Below are positions 16,647 to 24,730 of a stretch of 64,000 nt of DNA, piece after piece. Source of the stretch: an uncultured Lachnospiraceae bacterium (GTDB taxonomy: Bacteria > Bacillota > Clostridia > Lachnospirales > Lachnospiraceae); contig CANQSA010000002.1 of NCBI GenBank assembly GCA_947626415.1, positions 124,001-188,000 on the forward strand. The letters are read 5' to 3'. The notes beneath the pieces were generated by a model, which made no database searches, was not told where the DNA came from, and worked only from the letters and a program-made list of their open reading frames with translations. A program made the translations under genes and the position numbers. Each line of letters opens with the position of its first letter. Positions within the stretch are counted from its first letter, which is position 1.

Positions 16647-17702
16647 TCAAGAAACCTGTTCGATCCGATATCCTGCTGCCTTACAAAGACGATTCATAAT
16701 TGCGGTCCCCATCGTTTCCGTATGGAATGCCTCGCAAAAAATAACCTCCATACCGGCTTCGTCCATTTTTCTGAGTACATGATACAGATTTCTCGCTATG
16801 GTACTTTCGTTGCTTCGTTCCCCTATCGATACGATCCAACCGTAATGGTATGCGTTTTTTGTCTCTTCTGTGGCGATAATACCCACACGGTATCCCCCGG
16901 CTATCTTTTCTTTCGCTTCCGCATTGATGCGGGCGGCTACACAACTCTGTTCTCCCTCAAAGATCGTCAGTTCCCCGCGCGGCGCGTAATGCCGGTACAT
17001 CATTCCCGGCGCTTTGGGTCTGAGTCCTGCCTGCGGTTTTCCCAGGATCGCCGGATCCACTGTTACCGGACCTGTAACGGCTTCCAGCATATCCCGGTTA
17101 ATATAACCAGGTCTTAAAATAACCGGCATCGCTCCGGTTACATCTACAATCGTAGATTCGATCCCGATCCCGACTTCACCTCCGTCCAGGATCATCGCGA
17201 TTCTGCCGGATAAGTCCTCAGCCACATGTTCTGCCCGTGTAGGACTTGGTCTGCCGGAAGCATTGGCACTGGGCGCTGCAATCATAATACCCGATCGGCG
17301 GATCAGTTCCCTTGCGACCGGATGAGACGGCATCCTGACGGCTACCGTATCCAGTCCCCCTGTCGTGGTATCCGGCACACAGCTTTTCTTTTTCAGGATC
17401 AGGGTAAGCGGGCCCGGCCAAAATGCTTTCATCAAGGATTCTGCATATGCCGGTACCTGCTCCGCCAATTCATAAACCTGGTCTTCCTCCGCAATATGCA
17501 CGATCAGCGGATTATCCGACGGACGTCCTTTCGCGGCGTAAATTCTGGCAGCCGCCGTCTCATCCATCGCGTTTCCTCCCAACCCGTATACCGTCTCTGT
17601 AGGGAACGCAACCAGTTCTCCCTGCCGCAGCAGGACAGACGCTTCCTCCAAAATATCCGGTTGGGGAAAATCCTGATTGATTTTGACGATCCTTGTGTTC
17701 AT
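16647..17702 (-). CDS. Threonylcarbamoyl-AMP synthase, Sua5 type
   Basis: Makes threonylcarbamoyl-AMP from Thr, bicarbonate and ATP for the t6A37 modification of ANN-decoding tRNAs. The 351 residues contain the YrdC domain in the first ~200 (AFPTETVYGLGGNA, AKGRPSDNPLIVHI, MIAAPSANASGRPSPT) and a second Sua5 domain at the C-terminus, with the linker PGMMYRHYAPRGELTIF typical of the two-domain Sua5 rather than short TsaC. The start is ATG 17702 with GGAGG 4 nt upstream. It is first in the operon Sua5 - phosphatase - rpiB - dCMP deaminase, behind a good promoter that overlaps the end of cwlD. Confidence 0.93.
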   Translation of the reverse strand: MNTRIVKINQDFPQPDILEEASVLLRQGELVAFPTETVYGLGGNAMDETAAARIYAAKGRPSDNPLIVHIAEEDQVYELAEQVPAYAESLMKAFWPGPLTLILKKKSCVPDTTTGGLDTVAVRMPSHPVARELIRRSGIMIAAPSANASGRPSPTRAEHVAEDLSGRIAMILDGGEVGIGIESTIVDVTGAMPVILRPGYINRDMLEAVTGPVTVDPAILGKPQAGLRPKAPGMMYRHYAPRGELTIFEGEQSCVAARINAEAKEKIAGGYRVGIIATEETKNAYHYGWIVSIGERSNESTIARNLYHVLRKMDEAGMEVIFCEAFHTETMGTAIMNRLCKAAGYRIEQVS

Positions 17703-17737
17703 CTTTCCTCCATAACGCCAACTGTCTGACTGTCCCC

Positions 17738-17766
17738 AGTATAACATTTTTCTTCGTATTTTTCAA
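17738..17766 (-). promoter_or_regulatory. Sigma-A promoter of the Sua5 operon
   Basis: Minus strand -35 TTGAAA (17761-17766), 17-bp spacer, -10 TATACT (17738-17743). The -35 overlaps the last codons and stop of cwlD. Confidence 0.75.
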
Positions 17767-18509
17767 TCCTTATTCCCCGCAAGATAGGATAGGATCCCAT
17801 CCTTAATCGCATTTGCCACCTGAATCTGGTATTCTTCTGATTTCAGTTTTGCCGTTTCCTCCCAATTACTTAAAAAACCACATTCCACAATTACCGCGGG
17901 ACATTCCGTATGTAGCAGCATATAATAATTCTGATTGTTTTTCGCCTTTCGCTTATTATTCGGATCTACCTGTTCTATCAGACATTGCTGAATCTTTTCC
18001 GCCAGTTTTTTTCCGCCTTCTGATTTCTCATAATAAAATACCTGCGCGCCCTTCACCGACTCCGACGGATAGCTGTTTTGATGGATACTGACTACAACGT
18101 CAGGCAGGCTTTCCGCAATCAGTTTACATCTTGCTTTTAAGTCTGCCGTCTTTTTATTCAGATCCTGTTCCGTATACAGCGCCGTATCTTCCGTTCGGGT
18201 CATCACGACCGTGATCCCATTATTTTCCAGAATCTCTTTTAAACGCAGAGCAATCGCCAGATTGATATCTTTTTCCGGGGTTTTGTCTACCGCCACTTTC
18301 CCCGGATCATTGCCTCCATGTCCGGGATCGATCACCACCACTCTGGCCGCTTCTGTTTCGGTACGGTTATCCGCTGCCATCAGTACCGGTACCTGTATCG
18401 ACAGCACATATACAAGCGACAGCAGAACCAGGCACATGATCGCCTGAATCTGATGCCCCGCATACCGATCCTGTATCGTTTCTTCTGTCCGAGTCTGCTT
18501 TTTCTGCAT
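17763..18509 (-). CDS. cwlD: N-acetylmuramoyl-L-alanine amidase, CwlD-like
   Basis: Zinc amidase (amidase_3 family) that cuts the MurNAc-L-Ala bond. At 248 residues with one N-terminal membrane helix (IMCLVLLSLVYVLSIQVPVL) and no cell-wall binding repeats, it fits CwlD, which starts muramic-lactam formation in spore cortex. The zinc and catalytic residues are present: VVVIDPGHGGNDPG (His), PEKDINLAIALRL (Glu), VVSIHQNSYPS (His), CPAVIVECGFLSN (Glu). A weak ribosome site (TGGAG) lies 8-9 nt upstream. No sigma-A promoter is evident in front of it, which would suit a sporulation sigma factor, though I did not find a clear one. Confidence 0.82.
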   Translation of the reverse strand: MQKKQTRTEETIQDRYAGHQIQAIMCLVLLSLVYVLSIQVPVLMAADNRTETEAARVVVIDPGHGGNDPGKVAVDKTPEKDINLAIALRLKEILENNGITVVMTRTEDTALYTEQDLNKKTADLKARCKLIAESLPDVVVSIHQNSYPSESVKGAQVFYYEKSEGGKKLAEKIQQCLIEQVDPNNKRKAKNNQNYYMLLHTECPAVIVECGFLSNWEETAKLKSEEYQIQVANAIKDGILSYLAGNKD

Positions 18510-18552
18510 AGAATTACTCCAGTTTTCCTTATGGATATTCTATGCAGAAAAG

Positions 18553-18599
18553 ATAAAAATGTGCCGGATGCGGCGGTAATTTTTTCATCCGCATCCGGC
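18553..18599 (-). terminator. Terminator between ksgA and cwlD
   Basis: Arms GCCGGATGCGG and CCGCATCCGGC (perfect 11 bp, 15-nt loop) followed on the minus strand by ACATTTTTAT. It ends the metG-tatD-ksgA transcript, so cwlD must have its own promoter. Confidence 0.8.
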
Positions 18600-18626
18600 A
18601 TTGTTTTGCGATAAATATGCTGCGAT

Positions 18627-19493
18627 TCAGTTTTTTTCCGCAAGCAGATTGGCAAATTCCGCAAACTGCTCCAACGTCAGCGCTTCTCCGCGTATCGTAA
18701 CCGGCAGCCCCAGTTCTGTCAAAACACCCTGGATCTGCTCTTTGGAAAACGGCAGATCTGCCGCATTGGATAATGCGTTCTGCATCGTCTTTCTCCGCTG
18801 ATTAAAAGCCGCGCGGATGATCCGAAACATCAGCTTCTCATCCGTTACCGAAACCGGCGGTTTTTCATGCTTCGTAAGGCGGATTACCGCAGACCCTACT
18901 TTGGGACGCGGGATAAAACAATTCGGCGGCACATTTCCTATGATCTCCGGTTTTGCATAATACTGAACCGCCAGTGACAAGGCCCCATACTCCTTGGAAC
19001 CGGGTCCTGTCTGCATCCGGTCAGCCACTTCTTTCTGTACCATAACAGTAACGGCAGAAACCGGCATATGCTTCTCAAACAACCCCATAATGATCGGAGT
19101 CGTAATATAATACGGCAGATTCGCAACCACCTTAAAAGGCTTGCCCTGATTCTCCGTTTCCGCCAATTTCTGAATATCTACTTTCAAAATATCCGCCTGG
19201 ATAATTGTTACATTCTTATAATCTGCCAGCGTTTCATTCAGGATCGGGATCAGCGCCCGATCGATCTCCACCGCGATTACTTTTCCGGCATGCTCGCACA
19301 GATATTGTGTCAGGGTTCCGATTCCGGGTCCGATCTCCAGCACCGTATCCGCAGGACCGATCTGCGCCGATTGAATGATTTTATCCAACACGCGGGGATC
19401 GATCAGAAAATTCTGTCCGTATTTCTTTTGAAACGCAAACTGATATTTCTGTAATACGGCAATCGTGTTGCCGGGTATCCCTAAATTCGCCAT
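18627..19493 (-). CDS. rsmA: 16S rRNA (adenine(1518)-N6/adenine(1519)-N6)-dimethyltransferase
   Basis: KsgA/RsmA dimethylates two adjacent adenines in the 3'-terminal hairpin of 16S rRNA during small-subunit maturation; its loss gives kasugamycin resistance. The 288-residue product shows FLIDPRVLDKII, the SAM-binding VLEIGPGIGTLTQYL, the acidic VIAVEIDRALIPIL, and the catalytic NLPYYITTPII (variant of NLPY). The C-terminal helical domain has FIPRPKVGSAVIRL and FNQRRKTMQNAL as usual. It starts at an ATG with AAGGA upstream and is last in the metG - tatD - ksgA operon, the same order as in Bacillus (metS - yabD - ... - ksgA). Confidence 0.95.
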   Translation of the reverse strand: MANLGIPGNTIAVLQKYQFAFQKKYGQNFLIDPRVLDKIIQSAQIGPADTVLEIGPGIGTLTQYLCEHAGKVIAVEIDRALIPILNETLADYKNVTIIQADILKVDIQKLAETENQGKPFKVVANLPYYITTPIIMGLFEKHMPVSAVTVMVQKEVADRMQTGPGSKEYGALSLAVQYYAKPEIIGNVPPNCFIPRPKVGSAVIRLTKHEKPPVSVTDEKLMFRIIRAAFNQRRKTMQNALSNAADLPFSKEQIQGVLTELGLPVTIRGEALTLEQFAEFANLLAEKN

Positions 19494-19526
19494 ATCCGGT
19501 CCTTTCCGACATTCGCTTCCCGCAGC

Positions 19527-20306
19527 TTACATCCTGTTGATCTCAAACAAGCGCATGGCGTTATCTCTGGTAATCTGAATCACTTCCCGCGGAGCAATCT
19601 CCCGGATCCGCGCGATCTCATTTACAACATGGGTCAGATTCAGCGAAGAATTCCGCTGGCCTCTTAACGGTTCCGGCGACAGATACGGACTGTCTGTTTC
19701 GATCACCATCCGATCCATCGGCATATATTTTACAACTTCTTTCAGTTTTTTGGAATTTTTAAAGGTAACAACGCCGCCGATTCCCAGATACAGTCCCATA
19801 TTCAGAAATTCTCTGGCCATATCGACGCCATAGCTGAAACAATGGATCACGCCGCCGATATCTCCCGCATTTCCCTCTTTCAGGATCGCGAGCGTATCCT
19901 GTGCCGCTTCTCTGGAATGAATGCTGACAGGCAGGTCGCTTTCCCGCGCCAGATCCAGCTGCCGCACAAACCATTCCTTCTGCAGCGTTCTTACGGCTTC
20001 GCTTTCACTCCAATAATAATCCAGACCGATCTCTCCGACTGCCACGATCTTCGGCGTAAAAATATTCTGTTTCAGCCAGAAAAACTGATCCTCCGTCACC
20101 TTGGATACTTCATTCGGATGAAACCCTAAGGCCCCGTATACAAAAGGAAAGCGCTTAATTAAACCCAGCGTCTCCCGGCAGCCATCCATAGAGGCGCCTA
20201 CATTGATAATATAACCGATCCCCCGGGATTCCATCGCATCCAACAGGGTTTCTCTGTCCTCATCAAACGCTTCATCATCATAATGTGCATGGCTGTCAAA
20301 AATCAT
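19527..20306 (-). CDS. TatD-family metal-dependent hydrolase
   Basis: 259-residue TIM-barrel hydrolase of the TatD (YabD) family, cytoplasmic deoxyribonucleases or tRNA-quality enzymes. Metal ligands are visible: DSHAHYDD at the start, GEIGLDYYW (Glu), SIHSREA, GVIHCFSYG and ETDSPYLSPEP. The ATG at 20306 has AAGGAG 7-8 nt upstream; the 10 codons in front overlap the end of metG and are not used. It lies between metG and ksgA, where TatD proteins are found in many Firmicutes, suggesting a translation or RNA-linked task, though the substrate cannot be read from sequence. Confidence 0.92.
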   Translation of the reverse strand: MIFDSHAHYDDEAFDEDRETLLDAMESRGIGYIINVGASMDGCRETLGLIKRFPFVYGALGFHPNEVSKVTEDQFFWLKQNIFTPKIVAVGEIGLDYYWSESEAVRTLQKEWFVRQLDLARESDLPVSIHSREAAQDTLAILKEGNAGDIGGVIHCFSYGVDMAREFLNMGLYLGIGGVVTFKNSKKLKEVVKYMPMDRMVIETDSPYLSPEPLRGQRNSSLNLTHVVNEIARIREIAPREVIQITRDNAMRLFEINRM

Positions 20307-20329
20307 AGTTTTGCTCCTTCCTTTGTAAC

Positions 20330-22267
20330 TTAACATATTTCCGAACCGGCAATGATATCCCGATCCACAGTCAATACTGACAGATTTCCTTCTTCATCAC
20401 CGGCAGCCAGGATCATTCCTTCCGATAAAATACCGCATAGTTTTACCGGTTTCAGATTGGTGATCACTGCTACCTTTTTTCCCACCATTTCTTCCGGTTT
20501 ATAAGAGTTGGCAATTCCGGAAACAATCTGACGAACCTCATCTCCGATCCGGATCTGAGATACCAGCAGTTTCTTCGCCTTCTTTACCGGCTCACACTGC
20601 AGCACTTCTCCCACCCGAATCTGAATTTTATCAAAATCATCTATCGTAATCTCCGCTTTCGGTTCGATCTGCGGATAACTTACTTTGTTTTCTGTTTCCC
20701 TCATTGCTTCAACTGCTTCCAAAACTTCTTGGGCATCCAGTCTGGCAAACAGGATCTCCGGCTTTTCCGTCACTTTATTTCCGGACGGATACAGTCCGTA
20801 CTGTTCCATTTCTTCCAAGGTCCGCTTTGGTACCCGGATCTGTTCCAGAATCCTGGCGGAAGTCTCCGGCATAAAGGATTCCAGCAGACTTGCACCAATG
20901 GCAATACATTCTACAAGATTATAAAGAACCGTTGCCAGCCGCGCCTTTTTGCTCTCGTCTTTTGCCAGTACCCAGGGCATCGTTTCATCGATATACTTAT
21001 TGCATCGCTTAAACAGCGTAAAAATTTCTGTGATCGCGTCCGCCACACGAAGCCTGTTCATCTGGTCAATCACCTTTTTCGGAGTCTCCAGCGCAAGCGC
21101 TTTCAATTCCTCGTCTACCGGTTCTGACGCGCCCATATCCGTGACAATGCCGTCAAAATATTTATTAGACATGGATACGGTCCGGTTCAACAGATTGCCC
21201 ATGGTATTCGCCAGATCGGAATTCACACGCTCCGTCATCAATTCCCAGCTGATCACGCCGTCATTTTCAAAAGGCATCTCATGCAGTACAAAATACCGCA
21301 CCGCATCCACACCGAAAATCTTTACCAGATCATCCGCATAGATCACATTTCCTTTGGACTTGCTCATTTTGCCGTCGCCCTGAAGCAGCCAGGGATGTCC
21401 GAAAATCTGCTTCGGCAAAGGCTGACCCAAAGCCATCAGCATGATCGGCCAGTAAATGGTATGGAACCGTAAGATATCCTTTCCGATCAGGTGCAGATCC
21501 GCAGGCCAGTATTTTTTATATAGTTCTCCATGATCTCCGTCCGCGTCATATCCCAGACCGGTAATATAGTTCGACAGCGCGTCGATCCATACATATACGA
21601 CATGTCCCGGATCAAAGTCAACCGGGATTCCCCACTGAAAGGAAGTTCTGGATACACACAGATCCTGAAGGCCCGGAAGCAGGAAATTATTCATCATTTC
21701 ATTTTTTCTGGACTCCGGCTGAATAAAATCCGGATGTGTATTGATATATTCGATCAAACGGTCCGCATACTTACTCATACGGAAGAAATAAGCTTCTTCT
21801 TTGGCAGGATGCACTTCCCGCCCGCAGTCCGGGCATTTTCCGTCTACGAGCTGGCTGGCCGTAAAGAACGACTCACAGGGCGTACAGTACATGCCTTCAT
21901 AATAGCCTTTATAAATATCGCCCTGCTCATATAATTTCTTAAAAATCTTCTGTATCTGCCGTTCATGGTCCTCATCCGTGGTCCGGATAAATTTATCATA
22001 AGATGTATTCATCAGATCCCAGATGGTCTTGATCTGACCGGCTACATCATCTACAAACTCCTTGCAGGAAACTCCCTTTTCTTCTGCCTTTAATTCCACC
22101 TTCTGACCGTGCTCATCCGTACCGGTCTGAAATCTGACATCATAACCCTGGGCTCGCTTAAACCGCGCGATACTGTCCGCCAGCACGATCTCATAGGTAT
22201 TTCCGATATGCGGCTTGCCGGATGTATACGCGATCGCCGTAGTTAAATAATAGGTTTTCTTACACAT
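20330..22267 (-). CDS. metG: Methionyl-tRNA synthetase
   Basis: Charges tRNA-Met. 645 residues with a class I Rossmann fold: HIGH-type PHIGN (residues ~20-24), zinc-binding CTPCESF...CPDCGREV, KMSKSKGNV (about residue 300), an anticodon-binding helical domain, and a C-terminal EMAP/Trbp111-like tRNA-binding domain (IRVGEVLQCEPVKKAKKLLV). The length and fused C-domain match Firmicutes enzymes. Start: ATG with GGAG upstream. It follows the FHA gene of the pilus operon by 57 bp without a terminator, but has a promoter candidate of its own, and it heads the metG - tatD - ksgA operon. Confidence 0.96.
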   Translation of the reverse strand: MCKKTYYLTTAIAYTSGKPHIGNTYEIVLADSIARFKRAQGYDVRFQTGTDEHGQKVELKAEEKGVSCKEFVDDVAGQIKTIWDLMNTSYDKFIRTTDEDHERQIQKIFKKLYEQGDIYKGYYEGMYCTPCESFFTASQLVDGKCPDCGREVHPAKEEAYFFRMSKYADRLIEYINTHPDFIQPESRKNEMMNNFLLPGLQDLCVSRTSFQWGIPVDFDPGHVVYVWIDALSNYITGLGYDADGDHGELYKKYWPADLHLIGKDILRFHTIYWPIMLMALGQPLPKQIFGHPWLLQGDGKMSKSKGNVIYADDLVKIFGVDAVRYFVLHEMPFENDGVISWELMTERVNSDLANTMGNLLNRTVSMSNKYFDGIVTDMGASEPVDEELKALALETPKKVIDQMNRLRVADAITEIFTLFKRCNKYIDETMPWVLAKDESKKARLATVLYNLVECIAIGASLLESFMPETSARILEQIRVPKRTLEEMEQYGLYPSGNKVTEKPEILFARLDAQEVLEAVEAMRETENKVSYPQIEPKAEITIDDFDKIQIRVGEVLQCEPVKKAKKLLVSQIRIGDEVRQIVSGIANSYKPEEMVGKKVAVITNLKPVKLCGILSEGMILAAGDEEGNLSVLTVDRDIIAGSEIC

Positions 22268-22306
22268 TGTTCTGTTTCTCCTTCTTCCGTCAATCCATAT
22301 AGTATC

Positions 22307-22335
22307 AATTTATCCTGTTTCGTCCTATTTGTCAA
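22307..22335 (-). promoter_or_regulatory. Promoter candidate of metG
   Basis: Minus strand -35 TTGACA (22330-22335, inside the last codons of the FHA gene), 17-bp spacer, -10 TAAATT (22307-22312; four of six consensus bases). No T-box or other leader fits in the 57-bp gap. Confidence 0.5.
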
Positions 22336-23401
22336 TAGGCAGCATAATCCGAAATTGCCTGCCGCCGATCTGTAAAACATCCCCGCTATGCACCTCTGCC
22401 CGGCTATATGGGACAAGCAGCGCCCCGTTCAGGCGGGTTCCGTTCATGGAATTCAGATCTTCCACATAATAAACTCCTTTTTCCTGATACAATTTCCCGT
22501 GGATCCGGCTCACAGTCGGCACCGGAATTACCGCTGTCACGCTGCCGCTCTGTTTTCCGAATATGCCGCCGCTTGAAGGAAACACGATCACCGGCAGTTT
22601 TTGCTCCGCATCCCAAAGTTCGATCGCACTGCCGTTTCGCATCTCTGTGTTCAGCAATACGGTTTCTTCCGGTTCCGGTTCGCTCTGCCGCAAAACAGGC
22701 TCCGATTCCGGCGCTTTCGGTATAGAGATCCGTTTCTTCTTATTTTTGGTCTGAACCCATTCTTTTATCCGAGTCTTCCAGCTTTTTCTCTGATAGATCT
22801 CCTGTTCTTTCAGTTTGGGGATCGTCTGTTCCGGCCGAACAATTTCTGCTTTTGGCGTGAAAATTTTCCCTTCCAGGTTTTCCAGCTCTTTCTTTGTCGG
22901 AAGTCCCTGATCCGCCATAATCTGTATTTCATAAAGAAACGTGACCGCCTGTTGATCATTATAATCAATCCAGTTTAACATATTCTGAAGCAGCTCCCGT
23001 AATTGCTCCAAAAACGGTTTTGTTTGATACGGATCGATACAAAACTCAAATTTCTCCCGGTCTCTGGTCAAAAAGATCAGCTCCGGGATCAACAGGATCG
23101 TTTCTGTATTGAGAAAAAAATCCTGCATTTTTTCCGTCAGACTCCAGAGATTTCTTACGAATCTTTTTAAAGAATCCACGGTCAGCTTCTGAACCCTGCA
23201 AAATTCAGTCAGAGATTGCCGATTCGAGATCTGATATAATAAATAAGGATCGTTATCGATATATCTGACCGAAAGCGGGATTACAAACGGTATCTGATTC
23301 CGGAGCAGCATCTGAATCGCATACGGATGTTTTTCTTCCGTCTCTTTCGCCGGCAATACGGCATATATGCTGTTTCCTTCCCGTCGGTACGTTATTTCCA
23401 T
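22325..23401 (-). CDS. FHA-domain protein of the Tad-type pilus operon (DUF6382-like)
   Basis: 358 residues, cytoplasmic, no signal peptide. The first ~190 residues resemble the DUF6382 region found before FHA domains in Clostridia (for example YDNQ-type positions around WIDYNDQQAVTFLYEIQ); I make that link from memory. Residues 196-240 are Lys/Pro-rich. The C-terminal ~80 residues are a forkhead-associated domain with the core residues in place: GIFGKQSG, PTVSRIHGKL (Arg-Ile-His) and LNSMNGTRLNG (Asn-Gly-Thr). FHA domains bind phosphothreonine. Its place at the end of the pilus operon, overlapping the pseudopilin gene by 10 bp, suggests phospho-dependent control of pilus assembly. This is inference. 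Confidence 0.8.
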   Translation of the reverse strand: MEITYRREGNSIYAVLPAKETEEKHPYAIQMLLRNQIPFVIPLSVRYIDNDPYLLYQISNRQSLTEFCRVQKLTVDSLKRFVRNLWSLTEKMQDFFLNTETILLIPELIFLTRDREKFEFCIDPYQTKPFLEQLRELLQNMLNWIDYNDQQAVTFLYEIQIMADQGLPTKKELENLEGKIFTPKAEIVRPEQTIPKLKEQEIYQRKSWKTRIKEWVQTKNKKKRISIPKAPESEPVLRQSEPEPEETVLLNTEMRNGSAIELWDAEQKLPVIVFPSSGGIFGKQSGSVTAVIPVPTVSRIHGKLYQEKGVYYVEDLNSMNGTRLNGALLVPYSRAEVHSGDVLQIGGRQFRIMLPIDK

Positions 23402-23754
23402 CCGTTTCCTTCTTTCAGTTTTTCTTCCACGCTGTCAAAAATCACCTGATACCGCTGCAGTTTTTCGATTGCCGGAGCTTGCTCCACGGATATGATCTGT
23501 TCCATGTCTTCTGAACTGACTTTTACTTTCTGTTGACTGCCGTCCGTAAATTGTACCTGTACTTTTCGCCGCATAAGAAACTGTTCCTCTAACGCCTCTT
23601 GCATATCGGTTTCCTTTCGTTCCTCCTGTTCAATCCAGTTTCCTCGCAATATTTCCACGCAGGCGCGGTCATGCAGGAAAAAGGCCAGACTGCAGACTGA
23701 AAGAACCGCAGAGAGCACGACCGGCATAACCAGCGCATGTTCCAATGTATGCAT
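23392..23754 (-). CDS. Small pilin-like membrane protein of the Tad locus
   Basis: 120 residues. After the start Met it reads HTLEHALVMPVVLSAVLSVC: a Glu at position 5 and a hydrophobic helix, just like a mature class III pseudopilin but with almost no leader. The rest is polar with charged segments and probably lies outside or in the pilus periphery. The start is ATG 23754, with GGAGG 8 nt upstream; the longer version from 23778 would put the ribosome site inside the gene. It overlaps the FHA gene start by 10 bp. I infer a minor pilin related to TadE/TadF; no exact family is recognised. Confidence 0.6.
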   Translation of the reverse strand: MHTLEHALVMPVVLSAVLSVCSLAFFLHDRACVEILRGNWIEQEERKETDMQEALEEQFLMRRKVQVQFTDGSQQKVKVSSEDMEQIISVEQAPAIEKLQRYQVIFDSVEEKLKEGNGWK

Positions 23755-23767
23755 TGTATCTTCCTCC

Positions 23768-24724
23768 TTATAATCCACATCGGCTGCAGCGCTTTAATCC
23801 CGCGACTTTATCTTTGCTGATCGCGATCACGCTTCGTTTTAGCGCGCTGCAGGACATATCCATGTGAAATCGGGTTCCCTCTTCTGTGATATATACATAG
23901 ATTCCGCTTAGGATTCCTCCCCGGCAAAGGCTGCATGCCTCATATTTAGCGCCTTTTTGGTTTCTTCGGTTTTCTATATCGGAAGCCGCAACTTTCTGGA
24001 TACGGTTTGTCAGATAAGTGCAGTCCTGCTTCATGTGGTAAACCGTCCCGTTTGGCGTAATATAAACGATCACCTGATGGCTGCTCAGGCTTTTGCCGAG
24101 CCACAAAGCATGCCGCTGCCATTGTTTTTGATAAAACGTCTGTTTCAGCCCCGGCAATATGGAGATTTTCCACTGGTAATCTGTCTGCAGATCCATAAAC
24201 TGCGCTTCTTCATTCACGACGGAACCGGCCATCGTCATGGTCCCCTTTACCGCCTGACTGCTCCATAAAGCGCTTCCTGTCTTTCCCTGCAGTCTGCCGG
24301 TCAAATACAGATCTGTCACCGCACCTTCCAAAACCTGGCCCAATTCCTGTCTGTCCTCATTCTCCAACAGATTCAGCCATGTCTTTCCCAGTTCTTCACT
24401 CCGTTCCCGTACATACCAGTTTCTTCCCAGTTCTCTGCCCATCTCCATCATCGCGTTTTCTACTTTGATCCGGGCTGTATATAGACAGTATATTTGCAAA
24501 ATTGCCAAAAGAAACCATAATACCAATGGCAGTACCAGAGCAGCCTCCAGCGTAACGCTCCCGGTATGGGAGGTGATTGAAAACACCCTTTCACGGCGCT
24601 TATATTTTTTAATTTGATCTGTCAGATATCTTGGCCTTGGTACTTGGAGAGGGGTACTGCGACTATGCAGGATCTTTTTTTCGCAGAAACAGAAAGTCTC
24701 TGTTTTTATCTCGTGAAAGGGCAT
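23768..24724 (-). CDS. TadE-like pseudopilin with C-terminal Cys motifs
   Basis: 318 residues. After a ~50-residue basic N-terminal leader comes HTGSVTLEAALVLPLVLWF: a prepilin-like cleavage site after Gly, Glu at +5, then a hydrophobic helix, as in TadE pseudopilins. The C-terminus contains two copies of a small motif, each with an aromatic-His-Met strand, a Cys six residues on, and CxxC about 35 residues later (TVYHMKQDCTYL...ACSLC and TRFHMDMSCSAL...RCSRC). These might bind metal or form disulfides. The start ATG 24724 has AGGAGG 9 nt upstream; TTG 24730 is too close to that site. It lies directly after the DUF5702-like gene. Confidence 0.7.
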   Translation of the reverse strand: MPFHEIKTETFCFCEKKILHSRSTPLQVPRPRYLTDQIKKYKRRERVFSITSHTGSVTLEAALVLPLVLWFLLAILQIYCLYTARIKVENAMMEMGRELGRNWYVRERSEELGKTWLNLLENEDRQELGQVLEGAVTDLYLTGRLQGKTGSALWSSQAVKGTMTMAGSVVNEEAQFMDLQTDYQWKISILPGLKQTFYQKQWQRHALWLGKSLSSHQVIVYITPNGTVYHMKQDCTYLTNRIQKVAASDIENRRNQKGAKYEACSLCRGGILSGIYVYITEEGTRFHMDMSCSALKRSVIAISKDKVAGLKRCSRCGL

Positions 24725-24730
24725 TTTCAA

